Shown here one piece after another: positions 26,165 through 36,093 of a stretch of 64,000 nucleotides of DNA. Origin of the DNA: Chitinibacter sp. GC72 (GTDB taxonomy: Bacteria; Pseudomonadota; Gammaproteobacteria; Burkholderiales; Chitinibacteraceae); the NCBI RefSeq assembly GCF_009760905.1, contig NZ_VIRW01000006.1, forward strand, positions 1 through 64,000. Direction: 5' to 3'. Made by a program: the position numbers and the translations under genes. Position 1 is the stretch's first letter. Each line of letters begins with the position of its first letter. The notes under the pieces are model-generated. The model made no database searches. It saw only the letters and a list, made by a program, of their open reading frames with translations, and was not told the DNA's origin.

Positions 26165-27337
26165 TTAAAAGCCTCGTTGCAAATCCTTGATCAAATCCCC
26201 AACATGCTCCAGCCCCACTGAAATCCGCACCAGACCATCGCCAATTCCGGCTGCGGCTCGGGCTTCTGGTGTCAGGCGGCCGTGCGAGGTGGTCGCCGGA
26301 TGTGTAATAGTAGTACGGGTATCGCCCAGATTGGCGGTGCGGCTCATTAGCTCGACTTTGTCGATCAGGGCCCAGGCGGCGTCTTTGCCGCCAACCAGAT
26401 CAAACGACACCACGCCACCACCGCCGGTTTGTTGCTGCTGCGCCAGCTCGTACTGCGGGTGAGATTTTAGGCCTGGGTAATACACTTTGTCGACTTGCGG
26501 TTGCGCTTCAAGCCAGGTGGCCAATTCCAGCGCTTTCTCGCAATGCGCTTTCATGCGGATACCCAGCGTCTCCAAGCCTTTGAGCATGACCCAGGCATTG
26601 AATGGCGACAGCGTCGGGCCTGCCGTGCGCAGGAATAAGTAGATGGGCTCCAGCGTCGCGTGATTGCCGACTACTGCACCACCGAGCACCCGCCCCTGCC
26701 CGTCGATGTATTTGGTCGCCGAGTGTACAACGATGTCGGCGCCGAGTTTCAGCGGCTGCTGCAGCGCTGGCGAGCAGAAGCAGTTATCGACCACCAGCAA
26801 GGCATTGTGCTGATGCGCAACGGCGGCAATCGCAGCTACATCGGCGATTTCGGTCAAAGGATTGGACGGCGTCTCAAGGAAAAATAATTTGGTCGCGGGG
26901 GTAACGGCCTGAGCCCAAGCATTGACGTCAGTTGGCGAGACATACGTCACCGTGACGCCAAATTTGCCAAGGTAGGCGTTAAACAGCTGGATCGTAGCGC
27001 CAAACAGGCTGTTCGACGACACGATATGATCGCCCGACTTGAGCAAGCCCATGCACAAGGACAAAATCGCGCTCATTCCCGATGCCGTGGCCACGCAACG
27101 CTCGCCGCCTTCCAGCGCCGCCAGACGCTGCTCAAAAGCACTCACCGTCGGGTTGGTAAAGCGCGAATAAATATAGCCGGGCACTTGGCCAGTGAATTTC
27201 AGCGCCGCTTCTTCGGCCGACCCAACGACAAAACTCGACGTTAAATGCATGGCATCCGAATGTTCGCCAAATTCGGAACGCATCGTACCGGCACGTACGG
27301 CGAGGGTTTCGGGATGAAGGTCGTCAAAATCGAGCAT
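26165..27337 (-). CDS. metZ: O-succinylhomoserine sulfhydrylase
   Basis: PLP enzyme making homocysteine from O-succinylhomoserine and sulfide, a direct sulfhydrylation route to methionine. The 390-residue protein has the Cys/Met metabolism PLP fold. It shows YSRFTNPTV, ATASGMSAIL, ETPSNPL and the PLP-lysine motif HSATKYIDGQG. The ATG at 27337 has AAGGAAAA upstream; the frame is open to 27412, but that part lies in a repeat element. Cystathionine gamma-synthase is an alternative, but the purF-metZ gene order favours MetZ. Confidence 0.92.
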   Translation of the reverse strand: MLDFDDLHPETLAVRAGTMRSEFGEHSDAMHLTSSFVVGSAEEAALKFTGQVPGYIYSRFTNPTVSAFEQRLAALEGGERCVATASGMSAILSLCMGLLKSGDHIVSSNSLFGATIQLFNAYLGKFGVTVTYVSPTDVNAWAQAVTPATKLFFLETPSNPLTEIADVAAIAAVAHQHNALLVVDNCFCSPALQQPLKLGADIVVHSATKYIDGQGRVLGGAVVGNHATLEPIYLFLRTAGPTLSPFNAWVMLKGLETLGIRMKAHCEKALELATWLEAQPQVDKVYYPGLKSHPQYELAQQQQTGGGGVVSFDLVGGKDAAWALIDKVELMSRTANLGDTRTTITHPATTSHGRLTPEARAAAGIGDGLVRISVGLEHVGDLIKDLQRGF

Positions 27338-27356
27338 GTTTTTTCCTTGTAAGTCG

Positions 27357-27443
27357 ACAAAAGTGCTCACGCTTTGCTGCCTCGTTATACCGTTGTACTT
27401 GCTTGTACTCACTGTACCCGAGGTCTTGCGGGAGAACTTCTGC
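27357..27443. repeat. Long inverted-end repeat family, copy 3 (degenerate)
   Basis: Starts ACAAAAGTGCTCACGC, close to the end of copy 2 read in reverse (CCCAAAGTGCCCACGC). It contains GTACTTGCTTGTAC in the middle and ends GAGAACTTCTG. It fills the space between purF and metZ. Confidence 0.6.
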
Positions 27444-27457
27444 CTTGATACTTAAAT

Positions 27458-27485
27458 AAAAACGGGAGCCGTAGCTCCCGTTTTT
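27458..27485 (-). terminator. Terminator of purF
   Basis: AAAAACGGGAGC and GCTCCCGTTTTT pair perfectly around CGTA, 15 bases beyond the purF stop. The structure is symmetrical and could work both ways. Confidence 0.9.
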
Positions 27486-27500
27486 GTGTGCTTTGCACAA

Positions 27501-29036
27501 TTAAATCAAATTTTGTTCGGCAACGCCAATATTGAGATCGACAATCGAGCCCACATTGTCTGCCTTGGTAGACAATGGCGAGAGGCGTTTGGCTTCCAGC
27601 TCGTCCAGATAAGCGTCGGTAATATCGCCGGTGATGTAGTGTCCATCAAAACACGAGGTTTCAAATTGCGTGATTTTGCCGCCACTGGCGTCGGTACACG
27701 CCTGAATCAGCGCGGAGAGATCCTGATAGATCACGCCATCGGCACCAATTTCGGCAGCGATTTGCGCCGCGTCACGGCCTGTGGCGATCAATTCATTGCG
27801 CGTTGGCATATCAATGCCGTAAACGTGCGGGAATTTAACTGGCGGTGCGGCTGATGCCAGATAAACTTTTTTCGCGCCCGAATCGCGCACCATCTGCACG
27901 ATTTCTTTGGAAGTCGTACCACGCACAATCGAGTCGTCAACCAGCATCACGTTTTTGCCACGAAACTCGACGGCAATCGGATTGAGCTTCTGGCGCACCG
28001 ATTTTTTCCGGCTAGCCTGCCCAGGCATGATAAAGGTGCGGCCGATATAGCGGTTTTTCATAAAGCCTTCGCGATACGGCAGACCCAGTGCATCAGCCAG
28101 TTGCAGCGCCGAATCGCGGCTGGTATCGGGAATTGGAATCACCACGTCGATATCCAGCGCAGGGACTTGCTTGCGTACTTTTTCTGCCAGCTGCTCGCCC
28201 ATTTTCAGACGGGCTTCATGCACCGAAATGCCATCGATAACGGTATCAGGGCGGGCAAAATACACATGCTCGAAAATACAGGGAATCAGCGTTGGCGATG
28301 CATGGCATTGCTGGCTGGAGAATTCACCGTCAAAAGTGATATAAACCGCTTCACCCGGCGCAATATCACGCTCGAATTTAAAGCCCAGCACATCGTGCAC
28401 CACCGATTCGCTGGCCACAATGTATTCACGACCATCAGCCGTGTCATGCACGCCGAGCGACAGTGGACGGATGCCATGCGGATCACGGAAAGCCACCATG
28501 CCAAAACCGGCAATAATCGCCACCACCGCGTAGGCACCCTTTACGCGGCGATGCACCGCTTTGACCGCGTCAAACACCGTCTGGGCATCAAGCTGCGGGC
28601 CTGATACACGGCGCGACAGCTCATGGGCAAACACATTACACAGCGCTTCGGAATCCGAATTTGTGTTGATATGGCGCAGATCGGTGCGGTACATATCTTC
28701 TTTAAGCTGTTTGTCATTGGTCAGATTGCCATTGTGCGCCAGCACGATACCAAACGGACTATTGACATAAAACGGCTGCGCTTCAGCCAGACTCGACGCC
28801 GATCCGGCAGTCGGGTAGCGCACATGACCAATGCCGACATTGCCTTGCAAAGAGCGCATATTGCGGGTGCGAAATACATCGCGCACCAGCCCCTGCCCTT
28901 TATGCATATGCAACACCTGTTGCTCGGCTGTAACGATACCGGCTGCATCCTGGCCGCGATGCTGAAGCACCAGCAGACCGTCGTACAACATTTGATTAAC
29001 CGGCGTTTTGGCGACCACACCTAGAATGCCACACAT
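27501..29036 (-). CDS. purF: Amidophosphoribosyltransferase
   Basis: First committed step of purine synthesis: PRPP plus glutamine gives phosphoribosylamine. The 511-residue protein starts MCGILGV, so Cys2 becomes the N-terminal glutaminase nucleophile after Met removal. The glutaminase domain occupies about 2-235; the PRPP site [14 protein letters not shown] lies near 365. It is the last gene of the folC-dedD-cvpA-purF chain. Confidence 0.97.
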   Translation of the reverse strand: MCGILGVVAKTPVNQMLYDGLLVLQHRGQDAAGIVTAEQQVLHMHKGQGLVRDVFRTRNMRSLQGNVGIGHVRYPTAGSASSLAEAQPFYVNSPFGIVLAHNGNLTNDKQLKEDMYRTDLRHINTNSDSEALCNVFAHELSRRVSGPQLDAQTVFDAVKAVHRRVKGAYAVVAIIAGFGMVAFRDPHGIRPLSLGVHDTADGREYIVASESVVHDVLGFKFERDIAPGEAVYITFDGEFSSQQCHASPTLIPCIFEHVYFARPDTVIDGISVHEARLKMGEQLAEKVRKQVPALDIDVVIPIPDTSRDSALQLADALGLPYREGFMKNRYIGRTFIMPGQASRKKSVRQKLNPIAVEFRGKNVMLVDDSIVRGTTSKEIVQMVRDSGAKKVYLASAAPPVKFPHVYGIDMPTRNELIATGRDAAQIAAEIGADGVIYQDLSALIQACTDASGGKITQFETSCFDGHYITGDITDAYLDELEAKRLSPLSTKADNVGSIVDLNIGVAEQNLI

Positions 29037-29063
29037 TAGCTCAGACCCTTAGACTTACAAAAA

Positions 29064-29555
29064 TTATTCAAACTTAATCCGTGACGCCAGCACTTCGGGC
29101 AACCACGGTTTTACAAATTCCGCGCTTTGCTCGAACAGTGGGCTAAACATGGCATCACGCCAGACCGCCGTACTGGGAAAACTAGTTAAACCGGACAAGA
29201 CCACCAGCGTCAACATCAGCAAAAATCCACGCACCACGCCGAAAAATGCACCCAGAAACCGGTCCACCGGTTTGAGGCCACTGGCTTTCAGAAACTGGTT
29301 GAGGGTAATGCGAACAATGGCAGATAAAAGCCAGGTTACAAAGAACACCACGATAAAACCGGCGATATACCGCAAGCTGTCCGACGACAGCGCCGATGGC
29401 ATCAGGCCAGCAGCATCTTCGGCAAATTGCGTCCCGGCCCAGAAAGCCAGCACCCAGGCTGCCAGCGCCAGCACTTCCTGCGTTAGCCCGCGCATCACCG
29501 AGAGCAGCATCGACAAGCCCAGAATGCCCAGCGCGATATAGTCAAACTGCGTCAT
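29064..29555 (-). CDS. cvpA: Colicin V production family membrane protein
   Basis: A 163-residue inner-membrane protein with four hydrophobic helices, opening DYIALGILGLSMLLSVMRG. The RGLTQEVLALAAW segment and FLGAFFGVVRGFLL are typical CvpA. In enteric bacteria cvpA precedes purF as here. The function is not settled; envelope homeostasis is proposed. It overlaps dedD by four bases. Confidence 0.93.
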   Translation of the reverse strand: MTQFDYIALGILGLSMLLSVMRGLTQEVLALAAWVLAFWAGTQFAEDAAGLMPSALSSDSLRYIAGFIVVFFVTWLLSAIVRITLNQFLKASGLKPVDRFLGAFFGVVRGFLLMLTLVVLSGLTSFPSTAVWRDAMFSPLFEQSAEFVKPWLPEVLASRIKFE

Positions 29556-30370
29556 TGTGCGGCCTTGACCACCAGCGTACCCGGTACGCCCAGCGTATCC
29601 AGACGCTGCATCCAGGCTTTGGCTTTGGCTTCGTCATTTCCCGGGCCAATGCGTACACGCGTTAGCTCCCCCTTGGGCGTTGACACTTGCTCGCTGCGCG
29701 CCGGAATGCCGGCGTCTTTCAATTTTTTAAGCGTTTGCGCGGCCTTATCCGGGTCGGCGTAAGCACCAATCTGGATGTAATAGACTTTGCCGGTTTTTGG
29801 TGCGGCAGTTTTATCCAGCGCGCCTTCGAGAATGGCTTTGGGATCCAGCGCAGGTTTGGTAGTCGGCTTTGGACTAGGCTTGGGGCTAGCTTTAGCTGGC
29901 GCGGTAGGACGTGCGCTAGGTTTGGCCGTAGCCACAATGTCGGGCCTAGCCGAAGGCTTGGCGGCTTCACTGGTGGCGGCGCGCTGGGCGGCATTCACCG
30001 ATTCATTAGCGGCTACCACCTGCGGGGCGGCCTCCTGATGCGTAACCAGTTTACCCGGTAGCGCAACGGGAGCAATACGGGAGGCGTCAACGCTCTCCAC
30101 TGGCACTACTTCTTGTACCGCCTGCACCGCCGACTCGGAGGCTACGGGCGCTACCGCCACTTGCGGCTGATCGAGCGAAACCACCGATGACAGCGCAGGC
30201 GCGCTGGAAATAATTTCGACAGACTGATTTTCCAGCAGCGACTTGGGCGGCTCGCCATCCAGCGCGGTCCATAGCACCGTTAGCGCAAAAACCACCAGGG
30301 CAATCGCACCGAGCAGGCGGCGGCGCGCGCGTTTTCTTAACTGCAACAACTCGTCGCTAACATTCGCCAT
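29552..30370 (-). CDS. dedD: SPOR-domain cell-division protein (DedD-like)
   Basis: A 272-residue bitopic membrane protein: a basic N-terminus (KRARRRLLG), one transmembrane helix (about 19-36), a long Ala/Pro/Lys-rich periplasmic linker, and a C-terminal SPOR domain (about 198-270, opening KVYYIQIGAYADPDKA) that binds denuded septal peptidoglycan. The ATG at 30370 lies four bases after the folC stop. The folC-dedD-cvpA order matches E. coli. Confidence 0.9.
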   Translation of the reverse strand: MANVSDELLQLRKRARRRLLGAIALVVFALTVLWTALDGEPPKSLLENQSVEIISSAPALSSVVSLDQPQVAVAPVASESAVQAVQEVVPVESVDASRIAPVALPGKLVTHQEAAPQVVAANESVNAAQRAATSEAAKPSARPDIVATAKPSARPTAPAKASPKPSPKPTTKPALDPKAILEGALDKTAAPKTGKVYYIQIGAYADPDKAAQTLKKLKDAGIPARSEQVSTPKGELTRVRIGPGNDEAKAKAWMQRLDTLGVPGTLVVKAAQ

Positions 30371-30374
30371 ATTT

Positions 30375-31673
30375 TTACTGTCCACGTGCCTGCATGACTT
30401 CAGCCACGGTGAAGAAAGAACCAAAGACCAGAATTCTATCAGCTTCGTCCGCCGCCTCACAGGCTGCACGGTAGGCTTTTTCTACGCTTTCATGCTCGAC
30501 CACCCTGGCGCGTGGCGAGATCGCCAGCACGGTTTGCGCCAAAGACGCCGCAGTGGCCGCACGTGGCAATTGGGGCGCGGCCAGATGCCAGACGTCGATC
30601 CGGTCGGCCACCAGCTTGATAACCCCGTCGATGTCCTTATCCTGCATCATGCCGAGCACGGCATGCGTGACCGGATGAAAGCCCATATTATCGAGCGAGG
30701 CACGAAATACCGCTGCCGCATGGGGGTTATGCGCCACATCGAGCACTACGGTGGGTCTGCCGGGTAATACCTGGAAACGCGCTGGCCATTCCACTTCCAG
30801 TAGGCCACGCTTGATGTCACCCAGACTAACAGGAAGCTGTTCTTTCACCGCTTCAAGCAAACCCAGCGCCATTGCCGCATTGCTCATCTGGTATTTGCCG
30901 CGCAGCGCCGGAATCGGCAAGGCATTTTTGCGCGATCCATTGCGATGCCACCACACCCACTGCTGACCTTCGGCTTGCATTTCAAAACCAAAGTGCTGGC
31001 CGATCAATTGCAAATCAGCGCCTGCAGTATGCGCAACATCAATCAGTGTTTGCGGGGGTATAGGGTCAGAGCAGAGAGCTGGCTTGCCTTGGCGGTAGAT
31101 ACCCGCCTTTTCGGCAGCAATTGCCTCACGGGTATCACCCAGATAGGCCTGATGATCAATCCCGATACTCACCACACCAGAGGCGGTCGGCTCGAAAATA
31201 TTCACCGCATCGAGCCGGCCACCAAGACCTACTTCAAGCACCACCACGTCAACTTGTTGCGCCATAAACTGATGCACTGCGGCCAGCGTGCCGAATTCAA
31301 AGTAACTCAGAGAAATATCGCCACGCGCGGCCTGAATGGCCGCAAAGCTGTCCACAATCGCCGCGTCACCCACCGGCACGCCATTGATCGCTATGCGCTC
31401 GTTGTAATGCAAAAGATGGGGTGAAGTGTAAGTACCCACTTTATAACCGGCGATGGTCAGTATGCGCGTCAACATCGCACAAACCGAGCCTTTACCATTG
31501 GTTCCGGCCACCGTAATCACCGGGCAGACAGGAATAAGCGCCATGCGCTCCTGCACCGTTTTGACCCGGCTCAAACCCATGTCAATGGCGACAGGATGCA
31601 ATTGTTCCAGATAATTTAGCCATTCGGCCAAGGTGGCTTCACGGCCCAGACTTGCCCCAGTTGCTACATTCAT
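30375..31673 (-). CDS. folC: Bifunctional folylpolyglutamate/dihydrofolate synthase
   Basis: Adds glutamate to dihydropteroate and to folates. The 432-residue Mur-ligase-fold protein has the P-loop VAGTNGKGSVCAML near residue 55, EVGLGGRLDAVN, and GIDHQAYLG. The C-terminal part has VVLDVAHNPHA. Its ATG shares one base with the accD stop (TAATG). Positions 31056-31104 mimic the ends of the 49-bp repeat, but this is conserved coding sequence. Confidence 0.96.
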   Translation of the reverse strand: MNVATGASLGREATLAEWLNYLEQLHPVAIDMGLSRVKTVQERMALIPVCPVITVAGTNGKGSVCAMLTRILTIAGYKVGTYTSPHLLHYNERIAINGVPVGDAAIVDSFAAIQAARGDISLSYFEFGTLAAVHQFMAQQVDVVVLEVGLGGRLDAVNIFEPTASGVVSIGIDHQAYLGDTREAIAAEKAGIYRQGKPALCSDPIPPQTLIDVAHTAGADLQLIGQHFGFEMQAEGQQWVWWHRNGSRKNALPIPALRGKYQMSNAAMALGLLEAVKEQLPVSLGDIKRGLLEVEWPARFQVLPGRPTVVLDVAHNPHAAAVFRASLDNMGFHPVTHAVLGMMQDKDIDGVIKLVADRIDVWHLAAPQLPRAATAASLAQTVLAISPRARVVEHESVEKAYRAACEAADEADRILVFGSFFTVAEVMQARGQ

Positions 31674-32539
31674 TAATTCACGGCTGCCTGATTATTGAGC
31701 AAGGTCAGTACATCAGCCAGACGCTGACGCAATTCGCGACGATCGACGATCATGTCGATTGCGCCTTTTTCCAGCAAAAATTCCGAACGCTGAAAGCCTT
31801 CCGGCAGCGTTTCGCGCACGGTCTGCTCGATCACGCGCGGACCGGCAAAACCGATGAGCGCTCCCGGCTCAGCCATGACTACGTCGCCAATAAAGGCGAA
31901 TGAAGCCGAAACACCGCCCATGGTCGGATCAGTCAGCAAGGAAATAAATGGCAGTTTTTTGTCGGCCAGCTTGGTCAGGATGGCATTGGTTTTGGCCATC
32001 TGCATCAAGGAGTTGAGGCCTTCCATCATCCGCGCACCGCCTGAAGCCGAGACACAAATAAAGGGCAAATCGTTTTCGATCGCGACTTTAACGCCGCGCA
32101 CAAAACGCTCGCCAACCACCGAGCCCATTGAGCCGCCAATAAATTTGTACTCAAACGCCGCCACCACCACCGGCACCGACAAAATACTGCCTTGCATCAC
32201 GACCATCGCATCATCTTCGCCAGTTGAAGCGGCTGAAGCGGTTAATTGGTCACTGTAGCGTTTATTGGCTTTGAACTTGAGCACGTCGACCGGTTTGACT
32301 TCGGAGCCGATTTCGTAGCGCCCTTCAACATCCAGCAGCTGGTTCAAGCGGGCACGCGCCGGAACGGCATTATGAAAATTGCACTTCGGGCAGACTTCCA
32401 GATTGTTTTCCAAGTCAGAGCGATACAGCACCGCACTGCACGCCGAACATTTGCTCCACAAGCCTTCCGGCACGGCCGAGGTATTCGGCGTGGTGCGGCT
32501 TTTGATTTTCGGCGGTAATAATTTTTGCAACCAACTCAT
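31673..32539 (-). CDS. accD: Acetyl-CoA carboxylase carboxyltransferase subunit beta
   Basis: With AccA transfers the carboxyl group from biotin to acetyl-CoA, the first step of fatty acid synthesis. The 288-residue protein has an N-terminal zinc ribbon, CSACSAVLY and CPKCNFH, and the carboxyltransferase core with [22 protein letters not shown] sits six bases before the ATG at 32539. It lies between trpA and folC. Confidence 0.96.
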   Translation of the reverse strand: MSWLQKLLPPKIKSRTTPNTSAVPEGLWSKCSACSAVLYRSDLENNLEVCPKCNFHNAVPARARLNQLLDVEGRYEIGSEVKPVDVLKFKANKRYSDQLTASAASTGEDDAMVVMQGSILSVPVVVAAFEYKFIGGSMGSVVGERFVRGVKVAIENDLPFICVSASGGARMMEGLNSLMQMAKTNAILTKLADKKLPFISLLTDPTMGGVSASFAFIGDVVMAEPGALIGFAGPRVIEQTVRETLPEGFQRSEFLLEKGAIDMIVDRRELRQRLADVLTLLNNQAAVN

Positions 32540-32590
32540 TTTATTCTCCACTGCCCATCACGCGCGGGGCATTTAATTCTAGCCAGAGTC

Positions 32591-33394
32591 TTAAACCCGG
32601 GCCGTATCCATTGCAGCGCGTACGCCAGACAGGAACTCAGTGAGGCGGCGTGCAAGCCCTGCTTCACCCTGCTCGACTTCTTGCACCAAACGCGAGCCGA
32701 TCACCACGGCATCGGCAATTTTGGCGACATTTTTTGCCGACTCGGCATCGCGAATACCGAAGCCGACACCAATTGGAATATTCAGATATTGCTTTAGAAA
32801 ATCAAGCTTTTCGGCCACGTTGGCGACGTCCAGATTAGCCGAGCCGGTAACGCCTTTGAGTGAAACATAATACACATAGCCACTGGCCATGCGCGCCACT
32901 TCTTTGACGCGCGATTCCGGCGTTGTTGGGGCCAAAAGGAAAATCGGATCAAGGCCGTGTTTTTTAAATACAGTGACAGATTCTTCGGCCTCTTCAGGCG
33001 GCATATCAACAGTGAGAACACCGTCAACGCCGGCGGCAATCGCTGCAGTAGCGAATGCTTCGTAGCCCATGGCTTCAACCGGATTGGCGTAGCCCATCAG
33101 CACCACTGGCGTGCTCGTGTTGGTTTGGCGAAATTCGGCAACATAAGCCAACACATCGCGCAGCGAAACATTGTGCTTTAAGGCGCGCTCGGACGCGCGC
33201 TGAATCACCGGGCCATCGGCCATCGGATCAGAGAAAGGCACGCCCAATTCTAAAATATCAGCGCCGCCAGCCACCAGCGCATGCATCAGCCCCACGGTAC
33301 TGGCAGGAGCAGGGTCGCCCGCAGTAATAAACGGAATTAAGGCCTGGCGATTGGCCGCCTTGAGGTTTTGCATTACCGATTCAATACGTGACAT
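32591..33394 (-). CDS. trpA: Tryptophan synthase alpha subunit
   Basis: Cleaves indole-3-glycerol phosphate to indole, which is channelled to TrpB. The 267-residue TIM barrel shows [28 protein letters not shown] with the catalytic Glu, and [11 protein letters not shown] 49-bp repeat ends one base before its ATG, so the normal ribosome binding site is replaced or supplied by the repeat. No good SD sequence is seen. Confidence 0.96.
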   Translation of the reverse strand: MSRIESVMQNLKAANRQALIPFITAGDPAPASTVGLMHALVAGGADILELGVPFSDPMADGPVIQRASERALKHNVSLRDVLAYVAEFRQTNTSTPVVLMGYANPVEAMGYEAFATAAIAAGVDGVLTVDMPPEEAEESVTVFKKHGLDPIFLLAPTTPESRVKEVARMASGYVYYVSLKGVTGSANLDVANVAEKLDFLKQYLNIPIGVGFGIRDAESAKNVAKIADAVVIGSRLVQEVEQGEAGLARRLTEFLSGVRAAMDTARV

Positions 33395-33395
33395 A

Positions 33396-33444
33396 GGGTA
33401 TATCTACCAAAGCTATACTGAGATTGAGCTAGGGGCACATACCC
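33396..33444. repeat. 49-bp palindromic repeat, copy 6
   Basis: Begins GGGTATATCT and ends GGCACATACCC, 49 bp. It occupies nearly all of the 61-base space between trpB and trpA and ends next to the trpA start codon. Confidence 0.75.
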
Positions 33445-33455
33445 CTAGATCACAT

Positions 33456-34661
33456 TTAGAGTTGAATGCCGAGTTTTTTCGCAATCGTCGGAATATCTTT
33501 ATCGCCGCGTCCAGACAGATTCACCAGCAGGATTTCATCCGGGCGCATGGTGGCGGCCATTTTCGACGCTTGCGCCAGTGCATGACTGGACTCAAGCGCC
33601 GGAATAATGCCCTCAAATTTGCACAAATCGTGGAAAGCCTGCATCGCCTCATCGTCATTGATCGCCACATATTCAGCGCGACCAATGTCTTTCAAATAGC
33701 TATGTTCAGGGCCAACACCCGGATAATCCAAGCCCGCCGACATCGAATGCGTCTCAGAGATCTGGCCATTTTCATCATGCATCAGGTAAGAGCGCTGGCC
33801 GTGTAACACACCGGCTTTGGCGTTTGATGTTAGTGGTGCAGCATGACGACCGGTTTCCACACCGTCACCACCCGCTTCAACGCCAATTAGGCGCACGCCT
33901 GGCACTTCGATATACGGATGGAAAATACCAATCGCATTCGAACCGCCGCCTACACAGGCAATCACCGCATCAGGCTGGCGGCCAAGCATTTCCTGCATTT
34001 GTGCTTTACATTCTTCGCCAATTACAACCTGGAAGTCGCGCACTAATTGCGGATACGGATGCGGACCGGCTGCAGTACCGATGATGTAATACGTCGAGTC
34101 CACATTGGTGACCCAGTCGCGCATAGCTTCATTCATCGCATCCTTCAGTGTGCGCGTACCCGATTCAACGGCAACCACCGTTGCACCAAGCAATTTCATG
34201 CGAAACACATTCGGTGCCTGGCGCGCAACGTCTTCAGCGCCCATATACACGACGCACTCCATACCATAACGCGCTGCGACCGTAGCAGATGCAACACCGT
34301 GCTGGCCTGCGCCAGTTTCGGCAATCACGCGTTTTTTTCCCATGCGGCGCGCTAGCAAGGCCTGACCGATGGTGTTATTCACTTTGTGCGCGCCAGTGTG
34401 ATTCAAGTCTTCGCGCTTGAGATAGATTTGCGCGCCGCCAATCGCATTAGACCAACGCTCGGCATAATAAATCGGGCTTGGACGGCCAACGTAATGTTTC
34501 AGATCATGGCGATATTCGGCCATAAATACCGGGTCTTTAATTGCAGCTTCAAACTCTTGCTTGAGTTCATCCAGCGCAGGCATCAAAGTTTCAGCGACAT
34601 AAATGCCGCCATGCTGACCAAAGTGTCCACGCTGATCCGGTTGCTGATATTTATCGTTCAT
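33456..34661 (-). CDS. trpB: Tryptophan synthase beta subunit
   Basis: PLP enzyme joining indole and serine into tryptophan. The 401-residue protein has [13 protein letters not shown] at its start, the PLP lysine in [22 protein letters not shown], and the phosphate-binding [10 protein letters not shown]. Two bases separate it from the trpF stop. Confidence 0.97.
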   Translation of the reverse strand: MNDKYQQPDQRGHFGQHGGIYVAETLMPALDELKQEFEAAIKDPVFMAEYRHDLKHYVGRPSPIYYAERWSNAIGGAQIYLKREDLNHTGAHKVNNTIGQALLARRMGKKRVIAETGAGQHGVASATVAARYGMECVVYMGAEDVARQAPNVFRMKLLGATVVAVESGTRTLKDAMNEAMRDWVTNVDSTYYIIGTAAGPHPYPQLVRDFQVVIGEECKAQMQEMLGRQPDAVIACVGGGSNAIGIFHPYIEVPGVRLIGVEAGGDGVETGRHAAPLTSNAKAGVLHGQRSYLMHDENGQISETHSMSAGLDYPGVGPEHSYLKDIGRAEYVAINDDEAMQAFHDLCKFEGIIPALESSHALAQASKMAATMRPDEILLVNLSGRGDKDIPTIAKKLGIQL

Positions 34662-34663
34662 CT

Positions 34664-35293
34664 TTATCTCACACTGTGTACAGCATTAATAAATGCACAA
34701 ACCCGCTCTAAATCTTTAACGCCCTTGCTGCTCTCGACGCCACTGGAAACGTCAACAGCCCAGGGTTTAACTTGCCGCACTGCATTCGCCACATTATCAG
34801 GATGCAAACCACCTGACAAAATCAGCGGCAGCGGTAAACTCTCGGGCAAAACCTGCCAATCAAATGCTTCACCTGTCCCACCGGGAACGCCATCAACCCA
34901 AGCGTCGAGCAAAACGCCTCGACACAAAGGATGAACATAACTTTGCGCGTATTCTACCAAATTTATGTCAGGTTTTACCCTGAGCGCCTTGATAAATGGG
35001 CGACCAAATTGCACACAATCGGCCAAATCCTCGTCACCGTGGAACTGCAGTAAGTCGATCGGCACACTTTCCAACACAGAGCTGACAAAACCAGCCTCTG
35101 CATTCACAAACAAGGCCACCACAGTTGCAAATGCAGGCAAGGCTGCGGCCAGCTCTTTGGCTTGCTCGATGGTGACAAAGCGTGGACTAGGCGGGTAGAA
35201 AACGAGACCAATCGCATCGGCACCCAATGCAATAGTTTGGAGCAGCGTCTCGCGATCACGCAGACCGCAAACTTTAATACGGGGAACAGGCAT
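34664..35293 (-). CDS. trpF: Phosphoribosylanthranilate isomerase
   Basis: Amadori rearrangement in tryptophan synthesis. The 209-residue TIM barrel has the catalytic IKVCGLRD near the start and [26 protein letters not shown] and DVSSGVE are in the C-terminal phosphate-binding region. The ATG at 35293 has GAGG six bases before it; a TTG at 35305 in frame is less likely. It follows truA closely. Confidence 0.95.
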   Translation of the reverse strand: MPVPRIKVCGLRDRETLLQTIALGADAIGLVFYPPSPRFVTIEQAKELAAALPAFATVVALFVNAEAGFVSSVLESVPIDLLQFHGDEDLADCVQFGRPFIKALRVKPDINLVEYAQSYVHPLCRGVLLDAWVDGVPGGTGEAFDWQVLPESLPLPLILSGGLHPDNVANAVRQVKPWAVDVSSGVESSKGVKDLERVCAFINAVHSVR

Positions 35294-35301
35294 GAAAAAC
35301 C

Positions 35302-36093
35302 TCAAATCAGACCAAAACGCTGGATCGGCTCAGTCGCCAAACCGTATTTCTCGGGATAACTCACCCCGGTCAGATACAAACCATCGGGCATGAAGGTCGG
35401 CGGTGCCACACTGCGGTTCTGCTGCGCAATAAGCCACTGCATCCATTCCGGCGACTCATTGCCTTTGCCGATGTGCAGCAAGGCACCCATGATATTTCTA
35501 ACCATATGGTGCAAAAAAGCAGTGGCCGAAAAATCAAAATAAATCAGGTCGCCCTGCTGACCAATATCGATTTTCAGCATTTGCTTCACCGGCGAGAGCG
35601 CCTGACACTCAGCGGCACGAAAACTGCTGAAATCGTGCTCACCCAGCAAAAACTGGCTGGCCGCAGAGATTTTTTCCAGATCGAGAGCATTGTGAATCCA
35701 GCCTACCTGCCCAGCCAGCAGACTAGGACGCACCGGATGCTGCAACAATAGATAGCGGTAATGTCTGGCCGTTGCGACAAACCGAGAATGAAAATCATCC
35801 GGCACCTGTTGCGCCCAAAGAACGGCGATACCCGATGGCAAAAAACTATTCACCCCGCGCACCCACGCAGTAATCGGCCGGTTAACAGCTGTATCAAAAT
35901 GGACAATCTGCCGTGTGGCATGCACTCCGGCATCGGTCCGCCCGGCTGCGTGCACACGCAAGGCGTGACCAGCCATTCGGCCGATTGCCCTCTCCATTTC
36001 ACCCTGCACCGTTGCAACGTCAGGCTGAATTTGCCAGCCATTAAAAGCCCGGCCATCATACTCAACAGCTAAAGCGTAGCGTTTCAATTCCAA
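35302..36093 (-). CDS. truA: tRNA pseudouridine(38-40) synthase
   Basis: Converts uridines 38-40 of the anticodon arm to pseudouridine. The 263 residues include the opening YALAVEYDGRAFNGWQ, the catalytic Asp motif AAGRTDAGVHATRQ, and FLHHMVRNIMGAL. The first ten bases overlap the end of the upstream membrane-protein gene. The truA-trpF linkage is conserved in many beta- and gammaproteobacteria. Confidence 0.96.
   Translation of the reverse strand: MELKRYALAVEYDGRAFNGWQIQPDVATVQGEMERAIGRMAGHALRVHAAGRTDAGVHATRQIVHFDTAVNRPITAWVRGVNSFLPSGIAVLWAQQVPDDFHSRFVATARHYRYLLLQHPVRPSLLAGQVGWIHNALDLEKISAASQFLLGEHDFSSFRAAECQALSPVKQMLKIDIGQQGDLIYFDFSATAFLHHMVRNIMGALLHIGKGNESPEWMQWLIAQQNRSVAPPTFMPDGLYLTGVSYPEKYGLATEPIQRFGLI

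Noticed and set aside
31056-31104. 49-bp stretch in folC with GGGTATA and GATACCC ends
   Set aside because: It encodes the normal FolC segment GIYRQGKPALCSDPIPP without insertion, and a 49-bp insertion would break the frame. Treated as coincidence.
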